Assembly (NCBI GenBank): GCA_038251965.1
Contig: JBBSAV010000003.1
Coordinates: 11,200-75,199 of the forward strand
Source: JAFMJV01 sp038251965
Lineage (GTDB): Bacteria; Chloroflexota; Limnocylindria; Limnocylindrales; CSP1-4
Direction of reading: 5' to 3'
Length of the DNA: 64,000 bases
Part shown: in pieces, positions 35,005-44,100 of the stretch
How the letters are laid out: each line of letters opens with the position of its first letter
Numbering within the stretch: the stretch's first letter is position 1
Made by a program: the position numbers and the translations under genes
Notes under the pieces: generated by a model
What the model saw: the letters and a program-made list of their open reading frames with translations, nothing else
The model's database searches: none
What the model was told of the DNA's origin: nothing

Positions 35005-36312
35005 ATGATCGACACTGGCAACACCGCCTGGCTCTTGATGTCGACGGCGTTGGTGATGCTGATGCTGCCGGGCCTGGCGCTCTTCTACGGCGGCCTGGTG
35101 CGCGCCAAGAACGTGCTTTCGACCATCATGCACAGCTTCTTCGGTCTGGCCATCGTGACGGTCGTATGGGTCGTGGTCGGGTTCAGCCTCGCCTTCGCGC
35201 CGTCGATCGGCGACCTGGGCATCGTCGGTGGTTTCGACTACGTCTTCTTCAACGGCGTGGGCATGGACATCAGTCCCGCGTACCCCGGTGGCAACATCCC
35301 GTTCGTGCTGTTCGCGACATTCCAGATGATGTTCGCGGCCATCACGCCGGCGCTCATCAGCGGTGCGTTTGCCGAACGCAAGCGCTTCGCCGCGTTCGTC
35401 GTCTTCACGATCGCCTGGTCGATCCTGGTCTACTCGCCGATGGCACATATGGTCTGGGGTGGCGGCATCCTGGCGCAACTCGGCGCACTCGACTTCGCGG
35501 GTGGCACCGTCGTCCACATCGCTTCGGGCGTCTCAGCCCTCATCGTTGCACTGGTGATGGGCCGTCGCGTCGCCGGACATCACGTGGAGCCCCACGATGT
35601 GCCCATGACGGTCCTGGGTGCCGGACTGCTCTGGTTCGGCTGGTTCGGCTTCAACGCCGGCTCGGCGCTGGGTGCCAACGGCCTCGCCGCGCAGGCCCTG
35701 ATGGTGACTACGGTCTCTGCGGCTGCCGGTACGCTCACCTGGGTCGGCGCCTCGTACCTCAAGGGCCGCAAGGTCAGTGTCGTGGGTGCGGCCGCCGGCG
35801 CTGTGGCCGGTCTCGTCGCCATCACGCCGGCCGCTGGCTTCGTCACCGTCGGCGGCGCACTCGTCCTCGGCCTCGTCGCCGGTGCGATCTGCTTCGCGGT
35901 CACGCTCCTGCGCGAGCGCCTGTCCATCGATGACGCGCTCGATGTCTTCGCTGTCCATGGCGTCGGTGGTATCTGGGGTGCCATCGGCACGGGCATCTTC
36001 GCTGTTGCCGCCATCGGCGGCGTGTCCGGCCTGGTCGAGGGCAACGTCGATCAGTTGCTCATCCAGATCGCGGCCGTAGCCGTCACCGTCGTCTTCTCCG
36101 GTGTGATGACGTTCATCATCATCAAGGTCATCGACGTGGTCCTGGGCCTGCGCGTCAACGAGGCAGACGAGGAAGCCGGTCTGGACATCGCCGTCCACGG
36201 CGAGACCGCCTACGTGCCTTGGGCCGGTGTCAGCACTGGTGCCGTCAGCGGCGCCATCCCGACCTCCGTGCAGCCGTCCGTCGCGGCGGTCACGGAGGCG
36301 GAGCCCGCGTAG
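35005..36312 (+). CDS. amtB: ammonium transporter
   Basis: 435 residues, about eleven membrane helices. AMT hallmarks: ALFYGGLVRAKNVLSTIMHS in the first helices, VDxAGG-like FAGGTVVHIASG with a pore His, GWFGFNAGSAL, and DVFAVHGVGGIWGA with the second pore His. It lacks a neighbouring glnK. The 203-bp gap upstream holds no gene. GAAGGGA lies about 10 nt before ATG 35005. It ends before a strong hairpin shared with the convergent kinase gene. Confidence 0.95.
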   Translation: MIDTGNTAWLLMSTALVMLMLPGLALFYGGLVRAKNVLSTIMHSFFGLAIVTVVWVVVGFSLAFAPSIGDLGIVGGFDYVFFNGVGMDISPAYPGGNIPFVLFATFQMMFAAITPALISGAFAERKRFAAFVVFTIAWSILVYSPMAHMVWGGGILAQLGALDFAGGTVVHIASGVSALIVALVMGRRVAGHHVEPHDVPMTVLGAGLLWFGWFGFNAGSALGANGLAAQALMVTTVSAAAGTLTWVGASYLKGRKVSVVGAAAGAVAGLVAITPAAGFVTVGGALVLGLVAGAICFAVTLLRERLSIDDALDVFAVHGVGGIWGAIGTGIFAVAAIGGVSGLVEGNVDQLLIQIAAVAVTVVFSGVMTFIIIKVIDVVLGLRVNEADEEAGLDIAVHGETAYVPWAGVSTGAVSGAIPTSVQPSVAAVTEAEPA

Positions 36313-36333
36313 CTCGGCACATCACAGGGTTCA

Positions 36334-36377
36334 GGCTCGAAGGCCCGCGAGACTCCCGACTCGCGGGCCATCGAGCC
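36334..36377. terminator. bidirectional hairpin between amtB and the histidine kinase
   Basis: GGCCCGCGAG pairs with CTCGCGGGCC (10 bp, 8-nt loop) and is extended by GGCTCG/CGAGCC beyond a small internal loop. It lies 22 bp after amtB and 68 bp after the convergent kinase gene. There is no T-run, so it may need Rho or act mainly in RNA stability. Confidence 0.6.
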
Positions 36378-36389
36378 ATCATGCGTAGC

Positions 36390-36464
36390 GCCGCTCAGCG
36401 GGCAGGGCCGATGTGCCGCTCAGCGGGCAGGGTCGAGGCGCCGCTCAGCGGGCCGAGCCGACGA
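36390..36464. repeat. 25-bp tandem repeat spanning the kinase stop codon
   Basis: Three units (36390-36414, 36415-36439, 36440-36464), each with the palindrome CCGCTCAGCGG. The third contains the kinase TGA (36445-36447); the other two duplicate that TGA downstream on the minus strand. Confidence 0.75.
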
Positions 36465-37713
36465 AGCGCAAGCGCAGCACGAACTGCGAGCCGTAGGGCT
36501 CGCGAGGCTCGACCAGCAGCTCGCCTTCCATCGAGCGCGCCAACCGCCGGGCGGCGAAGAGGCCGATCCCGGCACCACGTGGTGAATCATCGAGGCGCAC
36601 GAAGGGCTCGAAGATGCGCTCCCGCCAGGCCTCTGGGATGCCTGGACCGTCGTCGGTGACCGCGACGCAGGCAGCGTCTCCGTCGCGCCAGCAGTAGATA
36701 TCGATGGTGCCACGTTGAGGTGCGTACTTCGACGCATTCTCGAGCAGGTACCCGAGTAATCGATGCAGCATCTCGCTCGACGCCAACGCCGCCAGAGGCT
36801 CGTCGGGAAAGCTCGTTCTGACCGTCCGGCTACGCAGCATCGGCCGCAGCTCGTGGGTGATCTGCGCAACTTCCGCGGAAAGGTCGATGGGCACCAGCTC
36901 CTCCGCTGCGGTGGGCATCACACGGAGGCTCTCAAGGATGTTGTCGACGGTCTCGTCGAGCTGCTCCACCTGCGTGAGCGCCTCCCGCTCCCAGGTCTCG
37001 GCATCCCCACTGCCACGCTCGTACGCCTCCTTGCCCAGCAGCTCGACGTAGGCGCGCACGACCGCCAACGGCGTTCGGAGCGAATGCGTCACGACCGCCA
37101 CCAGCTTGGCACGCGCTTCATCGATCGCTCGCAGTTGCTCCAACTGCGCCTCAGCTTCGGCATGCAGGCGGCTCTTCTCGACCATGCCCGCTAGCAGGCC
37201 CGCAAGCGTCTCCAGGAAGCCGATGTCGGCAGGTGTGAAGTCGCGATGCTGGGCGGTCTGGACGTTGAGCACCCCGACCACCTGCTCCTCCCACACCAGT
37301 GGCACCGAACACATCGAGGTGAAGCGCGCCTGATCGACGCCGCGGATCCAAGCGAAATGGTCATCCTTGTGCACGTCGGGACTGACGACGGTGGTCTGCT
37401 TCTGCGCCGCGAGGCCGGTGATGCCCTCACCCATCTTGAGGCGGGCCACGCCGACCGCATCCTGGTCGAGCCCGTTGGTGGCGGCGAGCGTCAGGCCGCT
37501 GCCATCACGATCGATGAGGTAGAGCGAACAAACATCCGCTCGCGAGGCGGCGCGGGCACGATCGATGACGGTGCCAGTCAGGTCTTCCCAGGTCCGAGCA
37601 CGCGCCGCGAGATGCGCGACGTCGGCAAGGAAGCCGATCTCATCCACGCAGGACGCGGATGAGTCGCGCAACGACCCGGCGGGCTTGGCGATCGGATCCG
37701 GCGTACCCTGCAT
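36445..37713 (-). CDS. GAF-domain sensor histidine kinase
   Basis: About 422 residues, no membrane helices, so a cytosolic sensor. Residues ~30-185 are a GAF domain (VCSLYLIDRDGSGLTLAA, MCSVPLVWEEQVVGVLNVQ). A coiled linker leads to HisKA with the H-box VVTHSLRTPLAVVRAYVELL and HATPase_c with N-box LGYLLENASKYAP and DDGPGIPE, and the GIGLFAARR block. The GAF ligand is unknown (redox, nucleotides or small molecules). ATG 37713 is taken; a TTG at 37749 is possible. It may pair with the regulator at 34085. Confidence 0.9.
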   Translation of the reverse strand: MQGTPDPIAKPAGSLRDSSASCVDEIGFLADVAHLAARARTWEDLTGTVIDRARAASRADVCSLYLIDRDGSGLTLAATNGLDQDAVGVARLKMGEGITGLAAQKQTTVVSPDVHKDDHFAWIRGVDQARFTSMCSVPLVWEEQVVGVLNVQTAQHRDFTPADIGFLETLAGLLAGMVEKSRLHAEAEAQLEQLRAIDEARAKLVAVVTHSLRTPLAVVRAYVELLGKEAYERGSGDAETWEREALTQVEQLDETVDNILESLRVMPTAAEELVPIDLSAEVAQITHELRPMLRSRTVRTSFPDEPLAALASSEMLHRLLGYLLENASKYAPQRGTIDIYCWRDGDAACVAVTDDGPGIPEAWRERIFEPFVRLDDSPRGAGIGLFAARRLARSMEGELLVEPREPYGSQFVLRLRFVGSAR

Positions 37714-37749
37714 GCGCTGATGTTGCGGCCACTGGGGCCGCGCGGTCAA

Positions 37750-38122
37750 CCGTGGCCGCTGTCATCGGGTTGCAAGGACGGCCGGCGACGACCACATCCG
37801 GTAGCGAGGGCGGCCGGCGACGACCACATCCGGTAGCGACCACATCCGGTGGCGAGGGCGCGTGGCATGGGCGGCCGGGCCGCGTCCACGCTACGACTTG
37901 TCCAGATACCGATCCCGGTGGTACTTGGCCAACCCCATCGAGGGCCGGAACACGACTCCTCGACATCACCGACACCGAACGAGGTGGCCAGATGCCCGAG
38001 AAGATGGCCATATGCCACTCCACGTAGCACGAGGCCGGGTCATCGGGTCATGATCGGCCTTCGCGCGGTCACTCAGACGAATCCCGTGTACCGATCCACG
38101 CTCAACTCGAGCGGATCCACGC
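37750..38122. other. non-coding region between the kinase and the HTH gene
   Basis: 373 bp with a 32-bp-period repeat in 37779-37858. On the minus strand a short frame ends MGLAKYHRDRYLDKS (about 37910); it has no neighbours or start to support it and may be a gene remnant. Otherwise I see nothing clear. Confidence 0.5.
37779..37858. repeat. 29-bp direct repeat with a partial third copy
   Basis: Copies 37779-37807 and 37811-37839 are identical, period 32. A 20-bp partial copy with one mismatch continues at 37839-37858 (shared ACCACATCCGG). Confidence 0.75.
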
Positions 38123-38857
38123 TTAACCACGGCCGGCTCGGGATGACGAGACCCTCACCCGGCCGCTGGTAGTGGGTCTCGCGCTACTCCCAGTGGCAGT
38201 TGGCCAAGAAGAGAGGGTGCTCACCGCTGCGACCGGATCGCGGAGCCAACCTCGCATCGCGCGGCCATCGACGGGGAACGCCGCCCGCAGCATCGATCGA
38301 TGGGCCTCGATCCGGCGGAGGTTGGTCCTGTCGTGCTCGACGATCACCCAGCGACTGACCGTCGCCACGTCCCAGCCCCGGGCCGACGCGATGCTCGGCG
38401 CCAACCTGGCCTTGCGATCGAGCGTCCCCACCAGCTCGTTGACATCGACGATCAGGGTCTTGAGCTCGATGACCAGCAGCGACCCTGACGGCGCATGGAA
38501 GGCAAGCAGGTCGATGATGCCCCGTTCACCGTAGACCGAGAACGAGACCTCGGGAAACACGACCCAGGCAGGCCGGGGACCGAACGATGCCACGACCGAC
38601 TCGGACAGCAGCGAGTGGCGCGAGTTGAGCAGGCGGTCCAGCTCGCCACCCCGCCATCGGGCATACATGTCGATGCGGATGTCAAGGACCCTGCCCAGTC
38701 GGCGGAGCGTAGCGAGCGAGACGCTGTCGATGTGACCGCGTTCGACGAGCGATACCAGGGCGCGTGACACGCCGGCACGGGCGGCGACGTCCGATTGGCG
38801 CCAGCGGCGGCGCAGGCGCACGGCACGGAAGGCGGCACCGACCCGCATGTCATCCAT
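38123..38857 (-). CDS. HTH protein fused to a PD-(D/E)xK nuclease-like domain
   Basis: 244 residues. Residues ~6-65 are an XRE-type HTH (WRQSDVAARAGVSRALVSLVERG). Residues ~95-190 fit a restriction-endonuclease-like core: an Asp in RGIIDLLAFHA, then LLVIELKT (E-x-K) about 15 residues on, a classic D...ExK. The last ~30 residues are Ser/Arg/Thr-rich and could be disordered. Such fusions occur in actinobacteria as uncharacterised regulators; nuclease activity is only inferred. No methylase or defence gene is adjacent. Divergent from the cystathionine-lyase-type gene. Confidence 0.72.
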   Translation of the reverse strand: MDDMRVGAAFRAVRLRRRWRQSDVAARAGVSRALVSLVERGHIDSVSLATLRRLGRVLDIRIDMYARWRGGELDRLLNSRHSLLSESVVASFGPRPAWVVFPEVSFSVYGERGIIDLLAFHAPSGSLLVIELKTLIVDVNELVGTLDRKARLAPSIASARGWDVATVSRWVIVEHDRTNLRRIEAHRSMLRAAFPVDGRAMRGWLRDPVAAVSTLSSWPTATGSSARPTTSGRVRVSSSRAGRG

Positions 38858-38926
38858 GCCGAACAGCCTGAAGCCAGCCGCTTATCGGCCACTTCGCTGC
38901 CGCTCGTCTTGGGCGAAGATGGGCGC

Positions 38927-40087
38927 ATGAAGCGTACGACCGGGTTCGACACTCAGCTGGTGCAGCTTGGACGCGTCTCAGCCGCCCGCGAGCGCAGCGT
39001 GAACCCGCCGCTCACACGCGCCTCCACCATCCTCTTCGACTCGCTCGCCCAGCTGCACGATGCCCGCGAAGGCATCGCCTACGAGGAGCCACGCTACGGC
39101 ATCTACGGCACCAGCACCACCTTCGAGCTGCAGACTGCGATGGCCGGACTGTGCGGCGCCGAATCGTGCATCGCCACGCCCAGCGGCCTGACTGCCATCG
39201 CCGCCACCCTCGCCGCCCACGCCGCCCCGGGCAGACGCATCCTCCTCCAGAACGACATCTACCAGCCGGCCCGCACCTTTGCCGAGACAGAGGTGACGCA
39301 GCACTGCGAGGTGGCCTGGTTCGACACCACCAACGAGCTCGAGAGCCTTGTCGACGAGCGCACCAGCCTGGTCTTCATCGAGGTCCCCACCTCGCTCACC
39401 ATGCGCCTTATCGACGTGGCCGAAGTCGTCCGCATCGCGGCCCGCCACCACGTCCCGGTGGCCTGCGACTCGACCTGGGGCACGCCGCGCTTCTTCGATG
39501 CGCACGGCCTCGGCATCGACATCTCCATCCATGCCGCCACCAAGTACATCGGCGGCCATTCCGACCTCATGCTGGGGCTCACCACCGGCAGCTACCAGGC
39601 GCTCGCCTCCACGCGCGAGTGGTGTATCCGTTATGGCTCAACGGCCGCTCCTGATGTCTGCTGGCTGGGCCTCCGCGGCCTGCGCACGCTGAGCGTCCGT
39701 CTGGAGCGCCACCAGGCCAGTGCCCTCAAGGTGGCCGTTTGGCTCGAGGAGCAACCGCAGGTCGTGCGCGTCCTCTACCCGGCCCTCCCCTCCGACCCGG
39801 ATCATCAGCTCTGGCAGACGCAGTTCAGTGGCGCGCCCGGCCTCTTCAGCATCGAGCTGCGCGCCTGCGACGAGGCGTCCTACGCCCGCTTCATCGAGTC
39901 ACTCACGCTCTTCGGCCTCGGCGCCAGCTGGGGCGGCTTCGAATCGCTCGTCATCCCGGCCATCCCCCACGCTCGGCGCTCACTCGACCCGCAGCCCGAC
40001 GAGGGCCGACTGGTGCGTTTGCACATCGGCCTCGAAGATCCTGACGACCTCATCGCCGACCTGACCAAGGCTCTGGAGGCACTGTGA
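38927..40087 (+). CDS. metC: Cys/Met metabolism PLP enzyme (cystathionine beta-lyase type)
   Basis: 386 residues, fold type I. Family elements: PPLTRASTILFDS and YGIYGTSTTFELQ at the N-terminus, CDSTWGTPRFFD before the Schiff base, ISIHAATKYIGGHSD with the PLP Lys, and C-terminal ASWGGFESL. The tryptophan/glycine run in ASWGGFESL is typical of bacterial MetC (cystathionine to homocysteine), and metH downstream fits. The symbol is probable, not proven; related gamma-synthases look similar. It overlaps the next gene by 4 bp (GTGA). Confidence 0.85.
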   Translation: MKRTTGFDTQLVQLGRVSAARERSVNPPLTRASTILFDSLAQLHDAREGIAYEEPRYGIYGTSTTFELQTAMAGLCGAESCIATPSGLTAIAATLAAHAAPGRRILLQNDIYQPARTFAETEVTQHCEVAWFDTTNELESLVDERTSLVFIEVPTSLTMRLIDVAEVVRIAARHHVPVACDSTWGTPRFFDAHGLGIDISIHAATKYIGGHSDLMLGLTTGSYQALASTREWCIRYGSTAAPDVCWLGLRGLRTLSVRLERHQASALKVAVWLEEQPQVVRVLYPALPSDPDHQLWQTQFSGAPGLFSIELRACDEASYARFIESLTLFGLGASWGGFESLVIPAIPHARRSLDPQPDEGRLVRLHIGLEDPDDLIADLTKALEAL

Positions 40088-41106
40088 CCGGTCGCGACCG
40101 GGAGTATGACCGCTTCGGCCCGTGGGTCATCGAACTCGCTGACGAGGATCCCGCGCCAGCGCTCTTCGTATCGCACCTGACTCGGCCCGAGACACCCCTG
40201 CTGGCGATCAAGATCCCGCGCAAGGTCTCACGGCGCGATGCCCAACCGGGCATGGATCTCTACGACTATGTGGTGTCGCTCTACGAGGACGACATGGTGG
40301 TCCTCGAGCGCACCGAGCGCGACGTCCGCACGACGACCATCGCCTTTCGTGACATCCAGCTCCTTCGTGTGCGTGAGGACCTACTGCGCGGCAACATCCA
40401 CCTCGGCTTGGCCGAGCGACCGTTCGACCTGCCCTACAACACCGTCTCGAACGAGGTCATGCGACGCTTCGTGGGCTTGATCCGCGACCGATACCAGGTC
40501 CGCGACCGATACCAGGTCCGCGACGGGGCACCGCGCGAGCCGTTCGGGCCGGCCCATGCGATCACCCTGCCCAACGCGACTCCCATCAGCCAGTTGAGCT
40601 TCTACTTCGAGGGTCTGCTGGGGACGATGCGCAACGAAGGCTCGGCGTTCCGACCCCTCGCCGCCCAGCCCGACACTCCACTCGGCTCGCTCAAGACCAG
40701 CACCCCCCACAAGATCTTCCTCGGCGTCGTCGACAAGCGCCTGCTGGAATCGCTGCACCTGAGCGATGGTCAGGAGCTGCGGGTCATCGACCGCGGCCAA
40801 CCGTACGCCTACCGCTGGCAGACCGTCTACGGCCGCGAGGAGACCTTCATCCCCCTCGCAGATATCACCATGGTCAACTGGGACAAAGCCAGCGATGGCA
40901 CGCTGACGACGTTGTCGATCAGCACCGCGGGCGGCACGGCAAGCTGGGTCTTCACTGCCGACAACGCCAGCCTCGCCACCTACCGGGCATGGCTGGATGC
41001 GTTGCCGGCGATCGGCAAACCCGCGGCGACCCCTGCCTACGAGGCCAGGTTGGGAGACAGCCAGCGCTCCGCTTCGACGGTCGACCAGCCCTTGCGCCGC
41101 GCGTAG
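40084..41106 (+). CDS. unknown protein coupled to metC
   Basis: 340 residues, cytosolic, no family recognised. Mostly alternating strands such as YVVSLYEDDMVVLERTE and FLGVVDKRLLESL, with a DRYQVR duplication (18-bp tandem repeat, 40483-40518). GTG 40084 overlaps the metC stop (GTGA). Its last ~23 codons are antisense to the 3' end of metH (70-bp convergent overlap), and that tail may not be functional. Role unknown. Confidence 0.65.
   Translation: MTGRDREYDRFGPWVIELADEDPAPALFVSHLTRPETPLLAIKIPRKVSRRDAQPGMDLYDYVVSLYEDDMVVLERTERDVRTTTIAFRDIQLLRVREDLLRGNIHLGLAERPFDLPYNTVSNEVMRRFVGLIRDRYQVRDRYQVRDGAPREPFGPAHAITLPNATPISQLSFYFEGLLGTMRNEGSAFRPLAAQPDTPLGSLKTSTPHKIFLGVVDKRLLESLHLSDGQELRVIDRGQPYAYRWQTVYGREETFIPLADITMVNWDKASDGTLTTLSISTAGGTASWVFTADNASLATYRAWLDALPAIGKPAATPAYEARLGDSQRSASTVDQPLRRA
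40483..40518. repeat. 18-bp in-frame tandem repeat
   Basis: CGCGACCGATACCAGGTC is present twice (40483-40500, 40501-40518), exact. It encodes the DRYQVR duplication in the unknown protein. Confidence 0.8.
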
Positions 41107-44100
41107 TCCTCGAGCTGGTCGCGGTCGATGCGGCCGACGCCGAAGTAGCGCGCCTGCGGGTGCCAGAAGTAGAGCCCACTCACCGACGCCGCGGGCAGCA
41201 TCGCCATCGACTCGGTCAGCTCCATGCCCGCACGTGACTCCGCTTCCAGCAACCCGAAGAGCGTGGCCTTCTCGGTGTGGTCGGGACAGGCCGGATAGCC
41301 CGGTGCCGGGCGGATGCCCTGGTAGGACTCGGCGATGAGCTCGTCATTGCCAAGCACCTCGTCGGCCTCGTAACCCCAGAACTCCCGTCGAACACGTTCG
41401 TGCAGACGCTCAGCGAAGGCCTCCGCCAATCGATCGGCCAGCGCCGTCAGGAGGATGGCCGAATAGTCGTCGTGGGCAGCCTCGAAGCGCGCCCGGGCCT
41501 CCGACAATCCATGCCCCGCCGTGACGGCGAAGGCACCCACGTAGTCGGCGACTCCGCTACTGAGCGGTGCCACGAAGTCGGCCAGCGCGAGATCCGCCCG
41601 TCCGTCCTTGCGGGTCATCTGCTGCCGGAGCGTATGCAATCGCGCCAGCTCGGTGGTGCGCGCGTCATCGGCCCAGACCACGATGTCGTCATCGGCGGTG
41701 GAGCCGGCCGGCCAGAAGCCCACCACGCCGTCGGCACGCAGCAAGCCCTCGTCTGCGGCCCGCCGCAACATCACCTGCGCATCATCGAATAGGTCTCGCG
41801 CAGCCGAGCCGACCGTGGCGTCGGACAAGATCGCCGGGTAGCGGCCTTTCAGCTCCCAGGTGGCGAAGAAGGGCGTCCAATCGATGCGCTCGATGAGCTC
41901 TTCGAGCGGGTAGGACGCCAGCGTCTGCACGCCGCTGAACGATGGCCGCGGCGGCGAGGACGCCCCCCACTCGATGACCAGCCGGCTCTCCCGCGCCTGC
42001 GCCAGTGAGACGCGACGGTCGGGCGAGGCATGCTCTTCGTGGAACCGTCGCACCTCCGCATATTCGGCCCGTCGCTCCACCATGAACGCCTCCCGCGACC
42101 CTGGGTCCATCAGCGCTCCCGCCACGCCGACCGCACGCGAGGCGTCGTCCACGTGCACGACCGGCCCCGAGTAGGCCGGCTCAAGCTTCACCGCCGTGTG
42201 CGCCTTCGACGTGGTAGCGCCACCGATGAGCAGTGGCGTGGTCATACCCTCACGCTCCATCTCGATCGCCACCAGGCGCATCTCCTCGAGCGATGGCGTG
42301 ATCAGGCCGGAGAGGCCGATAAGATCAGCCCGTTCCTCACGCGCGGTCTCCAGGATCTTCGTCCAAGGCACCATCACCCCCAAGTCGATGACCCGGTAGT
42401 CGTTACAGCCCAGCACGACACCGACGATGTTCTTGCCGATGTCATGCACGTCGCCCTTGACAGTGGCCATCACGATCACCCCTGCCGAGCGCGGTCGCGC
42501 ATCGGCGGCGTCCTCTCCCAACGCAGCCCGCTCCTCCTCCATGTAGGGGATGAGGTGCGCCACTGCCTGCTTCATCACGCGCGCGGACTTCACCACCTGC
42601 GGCAGGAACATGCGCCCCGAGCCGAAACGATCGCCGACCACGTCCATGCCCGCCATCAGCGGACCCTCGATGACATGCAGCGGTCGGTCAGCTTCCAGCC
42701 GTGCCTCCTCCGTGTCCTCCACGACCCAGTCGCTGATGCCCTCGACCAGCGCATGCGTCAGTCGCTCGTTCACCGGCCACTCCCGCCCGGAGAGGTCACG
42801 CTCGGCACCCACGGCCGTGCTGCGCGCCTGGTCGGCGATCTCCAGCAAGCGGTCGGTGGCGTCGGAGCGACGGTTCAGGACCAGATCCTCGACGCGCTCA
42901 CGCAGCTCCGGCTCCAGATCGTCCATCACGGGCAGTGCACCGGCATTGACGATGGCCATGTCCAGGCCGGCCTCGATGGCGTGCACCAGGAAGACGGCGT
43001 GGATCGCCTCGCGAACGGGGTCGTTGCCGCGGAACGAAAAGGAGACGTTGGAGACGCCGCCGCTGGTGAGCACGAACGGCAGCTCCGCCTTGAGGCGACG
43101 AACGGTCTCGATGTACGCGACCGCGTAGCCGTTGTGCTCGGGGATGCCGGTGCCGATGGCGAAGATGTTGGGGTCGAGGATGATGTCCTCGGAGGCGAAC
43201 CCGACCTCCTGGGTGAGCAGGTCGTGCGCGCGATGGGCGATCTGCAAGCGCCGCTCGACGGTCTCCGCCTGGCCATCCTCGTCGAAGGCCATGACCACCA
43301 CGGCGGCACCATACCGATGCGCCAGCCGCGCCTGCCGCAGGAACTCGTCCTCGCCTTCCTTGAGCGAGACCGAGTTGACGATGGGCCGGCCCTGGGCGGA
43401 CTGCAGGCCAGCCTCCAGCACCGACCATTTGGACGAGTCGATCATGAAGGGCACCCGCGCGATGTCCGGTTCGGCCACGAGCAGACGCACGAATCGCGTC
43501 ATGGCCGCCTCAGAGTCGAGCATGCCCTCGTCCATGTTGATGTCGATGACCTGGGCGCCATTCTCGACCTGCTGCCTGGCGACCTCGACCGCTTCGGCAT
43601 AGGATCCTTCGAGGATCAGCCGCGCGAACTTGCGCGAGCCAGTGACGTTGGTGCGCTCGCCGATGTTGACGAAGAGCGAATCGGGGCCGATGTCGAACGC
43701 CTCCAGGCCGGCCAGGCGGGTGCGCCGCTCGACCGTCGGGACGATACGGGGCCTGAGGCCTGAGACGATGGCCTTGTTGGCCCGGACGTGTTCCGGGCCG
43801 GTGCCGCAGCAGCCGCCGACGATGTTGACGGCGCCATCGCGAGCCATGCCGGCGAGCACGGAGGCAGCATCCTGCGGCGACTCGTCGTAGCCGCCGAAGG
43901 AATTGGGCAGTCCGGCGTTGGGATAGATCGAGAGGTGCGTGTCGGCGAGTCGGCCGAGCTCCTCCGCATAGGGCCGCAGCTGCTTGCCGCCCAACGCGCA
44001 GTTGAGGCCGACCGCGAAGGGACGCGCATGGCGGACGGTGTTCCAGAAGGCACCCACGGTCTGACCGTTGAGCGTGCGGCCGGACGCGTCGGTGATGGTG

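Noticed and set aside
35533..36198. 221-codon minus-strand frame opposite amtB
   Set aside because: Rich in Asp, Gly and Arg as expected for a shadow of a high-GC gene; amtB itself is certain.
36390..36464. CRISPR-like array
   Set aside because: Three contiguous units without unique spacers; it is a tandem repeat across a stop codon.
37779..37858. CRISPR-like array
   Set aside because: Two full copies and a fragment with 3-bp or no spacing, no cas genes in the window.
37640..38030. Small gene or antitoxin between the kinase and HTH genes
   Set aside because: Several short frames exist on both strands, but starts, ribosome-binding sites and family features are lacking and the region is repeat-rich.
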